Assembly (NCBI GenBank): GCA_946699065.1
Contig: CAMPDV010000916.1
Span: 1-64,000 of the forward strand
Direction: 5' to 3'
Length of the DNA: 64,000 bases
Source of the DNA: Loxodes magnus
Taxonomy: Eukaryota > Ciliophora > Karyorelictea > Loxodida > Loxodidae
Part shown: positions 14,826-27,034 of the stretch, in pieces
How positions within the stretch are numbered: position 1 is the stretch's first letter
Layout: every line of letters begins with the position of its first letter
Position numbers and translations under genes: made by a program
The notes under the pieces: model-generated
Databases searched by the model: none
The model's input: the letters and a program-made list of their open reading frames with translations, nothing else
Told to the model about the DNA's origin: nothing

Positions 14826-15480
14826 AGTAAATCTATCTTTATTAGGTTAACAACTTCAGTTTTATTTGTTCTTATAAAATTTTTGCTGTCTCCTTTGAAA
14901 CGATTTATAGATTTTTATTCTTCTTTTCATTAATTCAATCTTCATCTTATTCTGAAGGCTATTCCTTATCTTCTCCTCTTAGTTCTATTTTTCCTGTGGC
15001 TCCTTGTTATATTTTCCTCATTTATATATTGTTCGCTTCCATTATTGATCAATGAATTCCATTCCTTGGTAATTTTTCTTATATAGAATTAACCTTCTTT
15101 AGTGAAATATGATTGATTCAGTTTTCTTCAAAGTTTTTGATTCTATCTTTACTTAATCTTAAACTGTAAATATTACCTTACTAGGTGTCCTTTTCTTTTG
15201 CAGAATCAACATATTAATATTTTTCTCAGTTTACAAGTGTAATTAAGTTTTATTCCTTCTCAATTTCCATAAAATCTTCATTTTTTAGTTTTTCTAGATT
15301 GATAATTGTTAACACAAAGTAAAATAATTGAATCTTTATTCTATTTTTTATAGATGAAAACTTACTTCTAGATTTTCCGATTTGTTACTAAATTCCTTTT
15401 TTAATTAGTTATTTTCCTCTTGGATTTTTACTGGAGTTTATAGTAAGGTCCTAATTTTTGTTTAACCCTGAGATTTTAAA
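14826..15480 (-). pseudogene. LINE ORF1 remnant with CCHC-type zinc knuckle
   Basis: Read on the minus strand with TAA/TAG as Gln and TGA as Trp, this island gives a basic protein with a zinc knuckle at 15,211-15,170, CWFCKRKGHLVRQY. This is the CX2CX4HX4C pattern of nucleic-acid-binding ORF1 and Gag proteins, with the last Cys changed to Tyr (TGT to TAT). The residue between the first two Cys is encoded by TGA. After the knuckle comes a Lys/Arg/Gln-rich tail with Trp and Glu clusters (KITKEWNSLINN, RTKRRRQG), as in the other ORF1 copies here. ORF1 proteins coat the element RNA in the cytoplasm. The missing ligand suggests a dead copy. The N-terminal boundary is uncertain, and no ORF2 follows on this strand. 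Confidence 0.6.
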
Positions 15481-17140
15481 TTTCAGAGTTTTATTTTCCA
15501 AGAAAATTGTTATATTTTTATTCATAATCCATTTTTATATTATTTGTCTAAGACTTTAAAAGGAGTTAAATAAATTTTGAATATTTATTCTATAAGCATA
15601 AATGAAATTTTCTTATATGTAATTATTATAAATTACTAATATTTTTGTATAACTTAAAAAGGATTATGAAGATATATTAATAGGGGGATAATATTTTATT
15701 ATTGATAGTTTAAATTATATTATATAGAAAGTGTTTACTTTAGGAAACTTTTTATTATCATTAAACAGATAGAATGACTCAAAAAGTATGAGGATAAATG
15801 GGTGAAATTTCTTTATGGGATAAAGAAATTGATTAGAATAGAGAAATTGAATAAAGTAAAGTAATAAGCATTTTAAAATTTAAATAAGATGAAAGGATAT
15901 TTTATTTATTATTTTAAATAACTAAGAAAATCTTTTCCAAGATTCAAATCCTCTTCTTTAATTAAAAAAAAGCTTGTCTCTAAAAATTAACTTCAGAAAA
16001 TAGGAATTTTATTCATTAAATATGATTTAAAAGATTGTTAAATAAATTTAAGAGTAAAGTGAAGAAGAAATATAGTTAAAAAATCTGCTTAAAAGGAAGT
16101 CTATACAGCCTCGTATATTTAACGTTAATAATGTCAAAATTTAAGGAGATTATAAGATTTATTTGTTCTTCTTATTTTGGATAAAATCTAAAAATTATAT
16201 TTTTTGGTTTATTTTTCTAACCAAATTAAGATTATATAGTATTAAACACTTAATTTTCATTCTTTTAATAATTATCTATTAAATTAGTTTTTTAACTAAG
16301 AAAGGTATAAAGTACTTTATATAAATAAAATTAAAATAATGGAATTTACTTTTTTTACTTATTAAAATTTTTGCTATTTTATCAATTTTTCAGACAATTT
16401 AATCGAGCGTTAAGAAATTTGACATCAATATTCTTATTGGAAATGATGAAATTATTGGAAAATAATAATTTTTAACTCACATTATTTAATCCAAGATTAC
16501 TTTTAGCGAATAACTTAGATATGAGGTTACAATTTCTAAATTTATTTTGCTAGTATAATTAAATTTTATATTAAATTCCCAGGTTCTTCTAAATTTTAAA
16601 GCAAATTTTTTTTAATTTGTACAAAAATTAAGTATAAAATTTAATAATATAAATAAATTTTTAAAATTTGACTCATTTCAAACTTTGATACATTTGGTAA
16701 AAAATTTTTAATGAGTATAAATCATTTAAATATAAAATATTATAAATGGACTATTAAATTATTTTTTTCTCATTGAAATTTTTTTTAAGAATTGAATCGT
16801 TTTTTGCTTAAAATAGTGTTTTTTGTGATTTTTTTTAGAAATTTAAGTTTTTTTATTATATCAATAATTAAAAATAATGATTACAAGATTAAGGAATATG
16901 TTTGAAACCTCTTTGATTCTCTTTTTTTGAATCCAGTCATCTGGAGGAAGTTTTTTATAATTATCTTTCATCATACTTAATAGAAAGCACTATTGAGCGC
17001 AAATTTTTTCTTAAATATAGTCGTTGAAGTGGTAAATTTTGCTAAATTTCTTCGGAAACCTAAATCTTTTATATTCTTCCAACTTCAAAACATCTTGTAG
17101 ATTCACTTTATATAACAATTCTTATTATATTATTTTTATA
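15481..17140. other. AT-rich spacer
   Basis: Homopolymer-rich sequence. Nothing could be matched to the element families, except that a LINE fragment begins at the right edge. Confidence 0.45.
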
Positions 17141-17290
17141 GGGCCACCCAACATCTTTAGTTGCAATAAAAACAAAAAGGAAAAATATACTAAAAATTCC
17201 GAATGAGAGCGTGGTAGCTAGAATTTCTTAAATGAAATAAACTTAATTGTGACAAGTCAATGTCCTCAAGAGGAAAAATTATCTCAAGCT
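17141..17290 (+). pseudogene. LINE ORF2 C-terminal fragment (GPPN block)
   Basis: The stretch starts with codons for GPPN and aligns with the better preserved copy at 18,657-18,800. Shared blocks are GGGCCACCCAAC versus GGACCACCCAAC, and TTGTGACAAGTCAATG versus TTATGACAAGCCAATG, with similar sequence between. It corresponds to the region after the reverse transcriptase domain of the second LINE family in this window. Only about 150 bases can be aligned, and both ends run into AT-rich DNA. It is a decayed internal scrap, not a working gene. Confidence 0.65.
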
Positions 17291-18375
17291 TTTTAATGTA
17301 ATTTTAATGGAAAAGGAAAGTTAATATAATAAGGTAAAAGTCATAATTTTGATTTAATAATTAAATGATTAAAAATTAAGTATAGATAGGTGTCAAAGTT
17401 TTATCTAATTAATTAAAATCTAATTTGTTTTTACCATATTTCTTATAGGCAATACAAATGTTTAGTAACTTTCCATCTCAATAATATTGGTTAATCTTCT
17501 TTAATCATTTTATCCTCGCTAAATCTCTTAAAAGATTGCTCAAATAACTCTTTCATTTGCTTATCATTTTCTCTAAAATTTAAATTTTTCAGCTATTTTA
17601 TAATAAAAAAATGCATTTATAAATGATATCTTAAACAGAAATTACGTTTTAAACATTAACTAAAAAATTCTAAAAAAGATAATTAAATATTCATATAACT
17701 AAATTATTTTCACTTTAAATCTATACTAAACTTCATAAAAATAACTTAAATATTCAATTTTATTAAAATATTTCAATTAATAGAATTTATAGCTCTATTT
17801 TTATTTTTTTCTAATCTTTTAAAATTTTTCTATAATTAATCCTTTTTTATCTTCTTATCATTTCTCATTAGCATTATGCTATAAAATAGCTTCTTCAAAC
17901 TAAGAAAAAATGAAACTGAATATAAAATAAAAGTAATTTTTAATTGATGATTAAAGATTTCTATCTTAATATATTTTATCAGTTTTTTTATTTTATTCTT
18001 ACTTTATTTACAATATTTTACTGTTATTTCCTTTTTAATGTCTTAAACTACTTTAAAATCGAAGTTAACATTCAACACTAAATTATAGTTAGAATTTCTT
18101 TACAAATGCTAAAAATAATTTACAAAATTGATTAATATAGAAAATTATTTCTTATTATTCTAGATTATTTAATAAGTCAAACTAGAAACAAATTTTTATT
18201 AAAGCTGATAAAATATTTAAAAGCATTTCTATTAAAATTTCTAATTGATGAAATAAGGAAAACAGTATTTTCTTTAAAATTATTAACTTTTTTTAATAAA
18301 AATGAGATGTTAGAATATAAATTGCAGTCTATGAAATTTAAAAATTACTTATGACAAAAAGCGTTGAGATTAAGA
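17291..18375. other. AT-rich spacer
   Basis: No feature recognised. The sequence is dominated by A/T runs. Confidence 0.45.
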
Positions 18376-19403
18376 GGCAAATTAATAAGAAACTGAGGAA
18401 AAACAGTAGACAGATTAATATTCGACCTAAGTAAAGAAGATAATTTTATATTTGAATAATATTGACAGGAATAAAACTAGAATTAAAAACTGAAGACAAA
18501 GAAATATTTATAGACGATGGTAATAACAATTAAAAAAGAAAGAAAAACATTAATCGTGCAATATGAGAATATAGAGTATACGTAGAAGATAGAGAAAGAA
18601 TGAAGCAAATGATAACAACATTATAATATAGAAAAATATGATTTGATGAATGTGTAATAGGACCACCCAACTACCTGAGATACAATAAACATAGAAAAGA
18701 AGAAATATGTTACCTATTTAGAATAAGAACGAGATGTAATGAGAGCTAGGATTACTTAAAAGAAAGACACCTAATTATGACAAGCCAATGGCCTTTCTAT
18801 AATAATGCAAGAGAAAATGAAAGGGATATCATAGAAAACTGCTCAGAATACGAAAAAGGAAGATGAAAAAGTATTTGAAATCTTACAGCAATAGGAGTAA
18901 GTAGACAAGGAATGAAACTATTTGATATAATACGAGGTACGGCCAAATTCGAGAAATTCATTAGAACCTAAGAAGAGTAAAAAAGAGCTAAAGCTGACTT
19001 GATAATAAAAGATTATATCAAAGATATATTAGAAAAAGGCAAAAAAGGATAAATAGAAAAAAAAATTGAATGAAAAAAAGAAATAGAAAATACTATAGAG
19101 CAGGAAAAGGATAATTTTTTGAGTGTATAAAGCTGATCAAGAAGAAAATAATTAAAAATAAAAATTAGTAAGATATGTAAGAAAGAATAAATTAAGCTTG
19201 CAATAAAGATCAATTAAAGCGTAGACAGATAGAAGAAAGAAGAACAAGAGATAATGTAGAGAAAAAAGAGAAAGATATGTAACTAATAAGAGATCAATTT
19301 CTACTACCTGAAGGCTTACTTGAAGAAACGGATACATTTTGAAATGGAAAGAGCTGCGCATAAGCGAGATGCTACGCGCTCTATAATCAAATTTATTTAT
19401 TTA
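18376..19403 (+). pseudogene. 5'-truncated LINE, ORF2 C-terminal domain (second family)
   Basis: One frame (phase of 18,657) reads through about 340 codons with TAA/TAG as Gln and TGA as Trp. Recognisable blocks in order are RAIWEYRVYVEDRERM, KIWFDECVIGPPNYLRYN, YLFRIRTRCNES, ERHLIMTSQW and DIIENCSEYEKGR, then a long charged, probably coiled-coil tail (KIEWKKEIENTIEQEK). The RTRC, H and NC residues look like the C-terminal zinc-binding segment that follows the reverse transcriptase in many LINEs. At least six TGA codons sit where Trp is plausible (for example KIW, GRW, SIW, IEW). The reverse transcriptase and endonuclease are missing upstream, as expected of a 5'-truncated insertion. The frame runs into the short repeat at 19,349-19,402. 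It is likely non-functional but only lightly decayed. Confidence 0.7.
19349..19402 (+). repeat. LINE 3'-end repeat, copy 1
   Basis: The segment begins AGCTGCGCATAAGCGAGA and ends CTCTATAATCAAATTTATT. It recurs at 22,898 and 49,783. Here it lies at the end of a LINE C-terminal frame, which places it at the 3' end of that family. GC-rich arms GAGCTGCGCA and TGCTACGCGCTC could fold back on each other imperfectly, as in LINE 3' stem-loops recognised by the reverse transcriptase (inference). Confidence 0.65.
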
Positions 19404-21975
19404 TTAATAGTTTTTTCCATAAAGATAGTAAAAATTTATATATTTATGGAATTTTTAGAAATTGATGAAATAAAAGGAAAAAAAGAAGTTTCATTAAAAA
19501 AGAATATAAAAATTTTGAAATTCTAAGATGATCTACAGTCAAAATAAATGATTTAAAACTTAGAAATGAGTGACTTAAAAAATACTACAAAAACTTTAAA
19601 TATTTAGAATAAGGAAAATTATTAATAGTAAAAAATGAATGTAAATTTAAAAAATTTAATTTTAAGCAAACGTCCTTTTAATTAATTTAAATTAATAGTT
19701 TTAATCTATAAAAATTAAACAAGATAGTCAAAAATTAATAATGATATTTAGTAAAGGGACTCTATTTATAAAATTTAATTCGATTTCGTTATAGTTATGA
19801 TACACTTAGAAGAAATTTAATATAAATGTGGGTTTTTATTTGCTTTTAGAAGATTGAAACGAGAAATTTTTCGGAATCTTGACAAAACAATAAAATAATC
19901 AAAAAGATATTTAAAAGACAAAAAATTTAATACTTAAGAACAATAAGCATCAGGATAAATAGTTTAGGGTGTTAAACAGTAAGCAATTTAATTAAATAAA
20001 AAGATTCTCTTTAAGATTTGCTTAATACTTTTCTTTTTCTACATTTTTACCTTATTTTATTGATTTAAATTGACTTTCTATTCAATCAAAAATACATAAA
20101 CATTTACTAAATTTTTCTTAAAAAAGGTTTCTCTAGTAAGAAAATACTGGATAATCTACTAATTTTCAAATGTAAAGGAAATTTTTTAAGTTTTCTTATA
20201 AGAAATATGTAAAATAAGGCATCAATTTATATTTATTGAATGCTCGAAAATATTTAAAGTGTAAAAAGAAAAATATTAATTAGTAAAATTAAGTTAAATT
20301 CTTATAGGAATGTTTCTAAATAAAATGTTCATAAAATTGAAAGAATAAATACTGATTAAAAATAAAATATCTATATGAATATGCTTAGATAGCATTACAC
20401 AATTCTTTAAAAAAGTTAGCATAAACAGACCAAAATTATTCATATTATTTGAAATATATATATTTACAAAAGAGGAATACTTAAATAATTTCATTTGTCA
20501 TTATGAATAAACTATGATATTTTGAGCAATTATTATAGAAGATAAATTTGACGCTTAGGAAGTTAAAAAAATTAAATTAATTTTCTTGAAAGTATTTCTT
20601 TAATTATGTATTTATTACACAATTTCTTATAAATAAAAATATTTCATTTTTATTATCATACATAGTAATTATTCCTAATTTAAGATGTACTAAAATAAAA
20701 AAATAAATAATTAGATCTTAATAGAAACCTCTTTGTACAAATTTGGAATAAATAATTAAATGAAAGTATTTAAGGAATAATTATATACTCTATTTAAATT
20801 TTGATATTATTAAAAATATTAGAACTTTCTTTAACAACACATTCAAAGTAAAACTGCTTGTTTGATGATATATTTCAATAAAAAAGAAAATTGCTTTTAG
20901 TTTTTAAAATTATTCGATTTAATAAAAGCTGCTAATCAGAATTATCATTTATAGCTATCAGATTTAAGAATTTATAGTAAGTAAGGATGAAAGCATTTAG
21001 CATGAAAAGTAAAATGAAGAAGAAAAGTAGTAAAAGAAGTCAGATCTTCAGTTTTAAAAGAAAGTATAAACAGCTTTGGATATCAGATTTAAGAAGTTTG
21101 AGTAAATTAGAATAATTTTTTTTATATATTACTAAAAAAATTAAGAGTAATAAGCAATAATTACTATCAAGAAAAAATGTTTAATTTTGAAATATTTAAA
21201 TAATTTTATTCAAATTTTAACAAAATCAAATTACTTACTAAAAAATTATATAAATCTTTTTACGGGAATTTGTTGTAAAAAACGCGATTTAGAATTTTAA
21301 TTAAAAAAGATAAAAAATTTCATAGAATAAAAATTTAGAAAAACTTTTATAAAAGAAAATATTAAGAGATGGTAAAAGAAAATTTCTTTGAATGAAAAAG
21401 TTTATTATTAAATATTTTCGCATTTTTGTACTCCAATAATAAAGTAGATTCACAATAATATTTCAAAAAATACAAAAATTTATATGTGTATTTACAATAA
21501 AAATTAGCCTTATTGATATTTTATAATTTGCTTTGAATTTTTCATTTAGTCTTATCTTATTTTATCTTCCAGCGATTTTAAATTTTATAAGATTATTTCT
21601 AATATTTTTATTTTATATTTTCTTTACTTTAGTTTTTTCAAGAATCTTAAGAGATAAATTTAAAAAATTATTCTAAAATATTTTATTACATTAGCATATC
21701 TAAAAAATATGATTTAATTGGGAAGGGTTATTATTTATTTAGATAATATTTATCTAATAAAAAAAAGCTAACTTACAATGGATGTTCTTTACGAATAAAC
21801 TTAAAGCATAATTAAATCTCTTAAAGCATTAAATTTAAATTAAAGCCAAACTTAAATCCATTATATAACTGGCTTCTTTTGCTTAATCTCGCCTCTAAAA
21901 GGGTAATTATGAATAGTAAAATAATATCGAATAAAACTAAGATTGTTTGTTTATTAAAATTAGAACATTGAAATA
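19404..21975. other. AT-rich spacer
   Basis: The first few hundred bases may be the 3' untranslated part of the LINE to the left. The rest is A/T-rich sequence without recognised features. Confidence 0.4.
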
Positions 21976-22200
21976 ATAAGTTAAGCTTTTTTTTATTTTT
22001 ATATTAACTAAATTATAATTAAAGTATTATATTCTTTTTAATTTAATTAAAATAATAGGATAAATTAAGTTGAGCAATTATCGAGATCTTCACCTCTTCA
22101 TGCTTGACACCCCAACAGCTTTCATTCCATATCGGAAAATAATGAGATGCCGGTACTGTAAGTGACAAGGGCACAAGGTAAGAAGCTGCTTCCTATTTTA
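21976..22200 (-). other. Coding-like fragment with AT tail, pair member 1
   Basis: On the minus strand a higher-GC block reads in one frame with TGA as Trp, including ISLFSDMEWKLLG and CQAWRGEDLDNCST, followed by an AT-rich tail (AATTAAATTAAAAAGAATAT). A related block with a similar tail lies at 23,765-23,990. The shared GED..DN motif in the same relative frame and the matching tails suggest two old copies of one retroelement. The family is not recognised. Confidence 0.4.
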
Positions 22201-22896
22201 ATAAAAATAAAATAAAATAGTGAAAAACTAATGGGAAAATATTTCCGCAATTAAGAAGGTAAACTGTATAGAATAAAATACTCCAGCTAAAAAAGAATCT
22301 CCAAAATATAGCATACAATTAACGAATTTAACAAGAAATTAATGGGAATCAATCTATAAGAAACTCTCAGAAAAAATTAAAAATCCTTAGGACGTATGAT
22401 AAACAAGATCTAAGCAAATATTAAGTTTCTTTTATTTAACATTAAACTTTTGATTTGTGATTAACCAAATAAAGGTGAAATCACATAAATAAATAAATTA
22501 ATTAATAAATTAGAAATTATTTAAAACAATCATACAAAATAGATTAAAAACGGTTAATATTCTTTTACATTAAGGTATTGAAGTCTTTAGATAATAACAT
22601 TAAATTTTCATATTTAAATAGAATTACTTTAAAATAAAAATAAATTTATGCCTTAAAAGTTATTTTAATTAAATAAGATAAATTCTTCCCATAATTTTAA
22701 TATTTAAAAAATTTGTACATGTTAATTGAATCAATAAGAAAGGATTTGTTAAAAAAGAGATTTAGAAAAAGTAAAAAAAATATTTAAGTTGCAAATTTGT
22801 TTTATTAAAACGTTGGAACGAATAAATATTTAAATCATTTGATAGAGAATTAAAAATTCAATATTAATTCTTGTCAGTATGAGACATTTTTTTTAA
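22201..22896. other. AT-rich spacer
   Basis: No feature recognised. Confidence 0.4.
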
Positions 22897-22897
22897 A

Positions 22898-22951
22898 AGC
22901 TGCGCACCAACGAGAGTGCTACGTGCTCTATAATCAAATTTATTTATTTAA
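22898..22951 (+). repeat. LINE 3'-end repeat, copy 2
   Basis: Same sequence as at 19,349: AGCTGCGCACCAACGAGAG, then GCTACGTGCTCTATAATC and the AAATTTATTTATTTA tail. It differs from copy 1 by a few substitutions and one inserted base. The inserted base breaks the protein frame of copy 1, so the conservation may reflect RNA rather than protein. No LINE coding sequence is recognisable just upstream, so this could be a very short 5'-truncated insertion. Confidence 0.65.
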
Positions 22952-23764
22952 TCTTTCTATTGAACTACTATCTTATAATACAAGATAGTATAGTCGTGAT
23001 GTCGGTTGAATTATTTTAGTGTATTTATATTTTTAATTTATTTAAATAATAAAACACAGAGCTATTTTAAATAAAATATGAAAAATGTGTAAATTAAAAA
23101 ATGATTATAAATATAGTATAGAAGTAGAGAATTATAAATATCTTACACCTAAAAAAATTTATAAAAACTGAAATTTGTCTTATAAAAATAATTCGGTTTT
23201 TTAAATATCAAAAGGAAAATAATTAAAAAAGTGTAATTAATATGAGAATAATTACATTTTTAAATTTTCTATAATAAACTTTAATATTCATTAATCAGTT
23301 TTTATTAAATGGATTTGGATTTAAAGCTACTAATCTAAACTATAATCATATAAAAATTATTTTTATTTACTAAAATAAGTTGATTTTATTTATTATAAGA
23401 AATAGAAATAATTTTATAGCTTATAATTTCAATAGAAATTAATAAAAAAGCGAAATTATTAATTTAGAAATATATAGATTAAGCAAGATTTGCTATCAAT
23501 ATTGTTATTAAATTGCTTTCTCTAGAAATTATTTTAATATTTAAAATTTTAATTTAAAATTTAAGATTCTAATTTAGAAAATTTTCAAAAGTGAATTTCA
23601 TTTACCAAAATATTTTATCTTACTTTCTGTATTGAAAGAAAAATAAAAAATATATAAATCTAATGATTTATTAGCTTTGAAAATACTTCTTTTAGATTTC
23701 CTATCAATGTATAGTATTAATTATAATTATATAAAAATTATTATTTAATTTAATGCAGATAGAA
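22952..23764. other. AT-rich spacer
   Basis: No feature recognised. Confidence 0.4.
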
Positions 23765-23990
23765 GGTATATAAAATCTTTTAATTAAAGATTTATATTCT
23801 TTTTAAATTAAATTCAAAAAACTTTTCTTTGCTTAAAACAGAACAGCAAGGAACTGCCCATATCATAATTTACCATACATATGGCAATCACAATCAGATC
23901 TGTTGCAGAATTATCTTAATGATCTTCACCGTCTAATCCCATGAATTGCCAAGCCAAGTGGTACTCTGTAAGATTAATCAATAGCCTTTA
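23765..23990 (-). other. Coding-like fragment with AT tail, pair member 2
   Basis: On the minus strand this higher-GC block contains LTEYHLAWQFMG followed by LDGEDHQDNSATDL, then an AT tail (TTTAAAAAGAATATAAA). The GED..DN..T motif and the tail match the block at 21,976-22,200, in the same orientation 1.8 kb away. I do not recognise the protein. The pair may be the 3' ends of a retroelement or an old local duplication. Confidence 0.4.
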
Positions 23991-24360
23991 AATAACTATA
24001 TTATAAGATATTAAATAAAGATTGAATTAGTTTAATTTTAACTATTTTAGATATAAATAAATAGAATGCTACATTGTAAAGAAATATTCTTAAATAATTA
24101 AGTTAGTAAGATATGTTTGATAATAACTTTTTAACTAGACTAAATTTATTATTTTATACTTAATACATTAAAATACTAGCTTTATTTATTAATAAAAAGC
24201 TTCTTTACTTTTCTTATTTAGTAAATATGATAAAAAAACTAAATATGAAAAGCATTAATTTTTTTTTAATTTTAACCAATAAATTTCTAATATTTTTTTT
24301 GCTTAATTTTAAGAATTTTAAAAAAGTGAAATAAATTTAATATTTATATATCAAAATCAA

Positions 24361-25012
24361 AAAAGAGAAGGACTTTGAAAAGACAACATTTGCTACAATC
24401 AGTAGGCTAAGGAATATCCTAGATTTTCTAGGGCAAGAGAAAAACTGGTTAGAAGTAGGTAAATAATGCGAGATTTCTAAATCTTAAATGAAGCTTTAAA
24501 AATTGACTAAAATTAATTTTACACTTAAAATCTCTGATTTCACTACGAAGCATCAAATGAGCTTTAATTAGCTGATTAAAATGATGCTTGACTTTTAAGA
24601 AGAGGTTAGAATCTAAAAAGAGATAATAAAACGCTTATGGAAAAATCTTAAAATAGCGAAGAAAATTTAATTTAATAACTTTAAAGTTTGCACAACTTAT
24701 AAACTAAAATTGATACTCAATAAGACCTTAACGCCTACTAAAACACATCTCCAAACTAGTTAATTCAAATTTGTACCTACTGGTAGAAACAGGTAAATTA
24801 TGATGTAAATTAGAAAAAACAGAAGAAAATCAGCTAGAATTGCAATTGAAACTCAAAATTCACAAAGAGAAGAAAAGGAAATCAAAAATGAAGATGGGTT
24901 TAGAAAAAGATATTGCCATTATGTATTCGAAGAAATTAACCAAGATAGTTAGAAAAAATGCTATTGCTGTAAGAGTGAAAAATATTTATATAGGTAGTGT
25001 TAAATAATTAAT
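24361..25012 (+). pseudogene. LINE ORF1 remnant with altered zinc knuckle
   Basis: One frame (phase of 24,530) joins the ORF1 signature ISDFTTKHQMSFNQL, a coiled-coil stretch (IKMMLDFQEEVRIQKE) and a zinc knuckle at 24,959-25,000, CYCCKSEKYLYRQC. The knuckle keeps the three Cys but has Tyr where CX2CX4HX4C needs His. The signature aligns with EVSEFNPSDQMSIEQFIK of the better copy at 52.6-53.5 kb and with copies at 41.2 and 44.9 kb. The spacing from signature to knuckle, about 143 codons, is close to the 127 or so of the other copies, so the architecture is intact even though His is lost. ORF1 would bind the element RNA. No ORF2 follows. Confidence 0.7.
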
Positions 25013-25929
25013 AAAATTAAAAACATATTGGCAAGCGAGATACTATTGAAAAAAAATTTGAAGAATATACAGTATTTGTGACAAACCAATTAAAGATGAC
25101 GTCACATTAATTCTTTTAAATTTTTTATAAAATTTTCACTTATCACTTGAAATTTTAATAATTATTTATCATATTATATGTCAAATTATTTGTTTGCAAA
25201 CTTGATATCATATTATTTTATTTCAAATGAAAAATTTTAATGATACAATTGATCTATTTTGCTTTTTTATATTTTAACAAATTTTATTTTGATAATTTTT
25301 ATTCAACTTTATATATAATTACTTCCCCCTTTATTTCTTTTTTATAGACAAATTTTATTTTTAAAAATAAAAAAGAAAAATAATTCATCAAAATTCTCTC
25401 AACATCTATTTATTTTAAGACAGTAATATAATCATAAATAAAAATAATTATGAGTTATTTGATATTTAATTTTAATTTAAATATGCAAGATAATTTAAAC
25501 TAAATTTTTATTTATGCTTAAGCATAGTTTATTAATTAAAAATATTTTATTTATATTTATATTTATCTTTTTTATTAATTATTAAATTGATTTTTGAATT
25601 AGTATTTTACAAATTTGCTTGGTATTTTTTAAATAAATATTATTTAGTCTGATTTATTATTGTTTTAGATACTTAGATTTATTTCTTAAGCTATGAATAA
25701 TTAATTTTTTTAGATGCTTTTAATAAATTTTCTTATTGGTAATTAAAAAAATTTTGAAACTTGCAATTCAATAATATTCCTACATTTATTCTCACTTTTA
25801 TCTTCTCTATTTGCTTTTTATCGTATCAATCTTATTTATACATAGATTTTTTTAATTTATTTGAAAATGATTTGAATTTTAAAATTTTTCTTCAAAGAAT
25901 ATATGAAAGAAAATATTTTTTATTTAATA
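25013..25929. other. AT-rich spacer
   Basis: No feature recognised apart from homopolymer-rich sequence. Confidence 0.4.
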
Positions 25930-26200
25930 AATTTATTGAAGATCGAAACAATTGGATAAAAGAACAACAAAAGAAGAAGCATAAATGAAAAGAATGTATT
26001 GCAACCCAGATGGTTCAATATAAAAATCCAAGATGGAACCAAATCAAGTCTAAGGAAGGAAAACCTGGAGAAACCCGAGTTTCCAAACTCGCTAAAATTG
26101 GGCGACCCCGATTTTTATATTTAACAGTAGGGAGCATGAACTGCTGTCTTTTGACGGGGTTGAAAATCCCTAGAACGGAAAACTCTAATTAATAGAATTA
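25930..26200 (+). pseudogene. 5'-truncated ORF1 element, 3' part only
   Basis: From AAAGAACAACAAAAGAAG onward, this matches the 3' part of the minus-strand ORF1 copy at 52,610-52,840 at high identity. Read in the same frame it gives RMYCNPDGS, GRKTWRNPSFQTRQNW and FIFNSREHELLSF. Both copies end in the same sequence (AACGGAAAACTC) and then turn into unrelated AT-rich DNA, so this is a real 3' terminus and the left boundary is a 5' truncation. One-base differences, for example at the CTGTCTTTTGACGG segment, shift the end of the frame relative to the other copy. The Trp of KTW is TGG here (26,066) and TGA in the copy at 48.7 kb. Confidence 0.75.
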
Positions 26201-27030
26201 TTAAATTTATTAAAGTTAATTTAAATTTTGAAAATTTTGACTTAGATGCTTTTATAGAAGTAAAAGGCTTGAGAAATTTAAAATTTCTTAAAACTTGAAA
26301 TTATTTAATTAATTATGTAGAGCTTTCTGTTTCTAAATATATTTAAAAGTATTAAACACCTATGTTCTAAAAATTTTAGAATAAACTAATTAATAGTAAT
26401 TTTCTTATTGGTATTCTAAAATTTGCTACTAAAACCCTTCAGATATAAATGCAGTCAATTTAATGAATCATGTTTTTTTTAATTGTATATATTAATATGT
26501 AAAATATTTTGAATAAAATGTCTAAATTATCAAATAAATTCATACTTTAAATTTACTTTACTCTAAATTTTATTTAATGATATATTAAGTTTTAGTAGAA
26601 ATAAATAATTTATCTTATAGTTTACAGCTAATTTTAAATGATTGATAGATCTTTTTTTTAAGAAGATTTTATGTTTTTCATACTTTTTAGAGTTTTAAAA
26701 CATAATTTAGCTTTATATTTCAAAATTTTTATTTTTAATAAAACTAATGATTATATATTTTCTCTGATTATATATGCTGCTAAGTTATTTATTTTAGTTA
26801 TAAATTTTTTAATCCATACTAACCCAAAAATGTATTTTTGCAGTTTTTTAAGCTAAATTACTACTAAAAGACTATATAAGTTTAATCGGATTTATATTTA
26901 AACAATTTTCAAAACTTTTTTCCTTTAGGTTTTAAATTTTAGTTCTTAAATAATGCTTAAATTAATTATCTAATTTTATCAAAAATGTGAGCTTATATAA
27001 AATAAATTATAAAAGAGAAAAAATGAGTCT
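26201..27030. other. AT-rich spacer
   Basis: No feature recognised. Confidence 0.4.
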
Positions 27031-27034
27031 ATTT

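Noticed and set aside
26010-26192. Plus-strand ORF starting MVQYKNPRW
   Set aside because: It is in a different frame from the one conserved with the 53-kb copy (RMYCNPDGS, GRKTW). The stops that seem to break the conserved frame are Gln codons.
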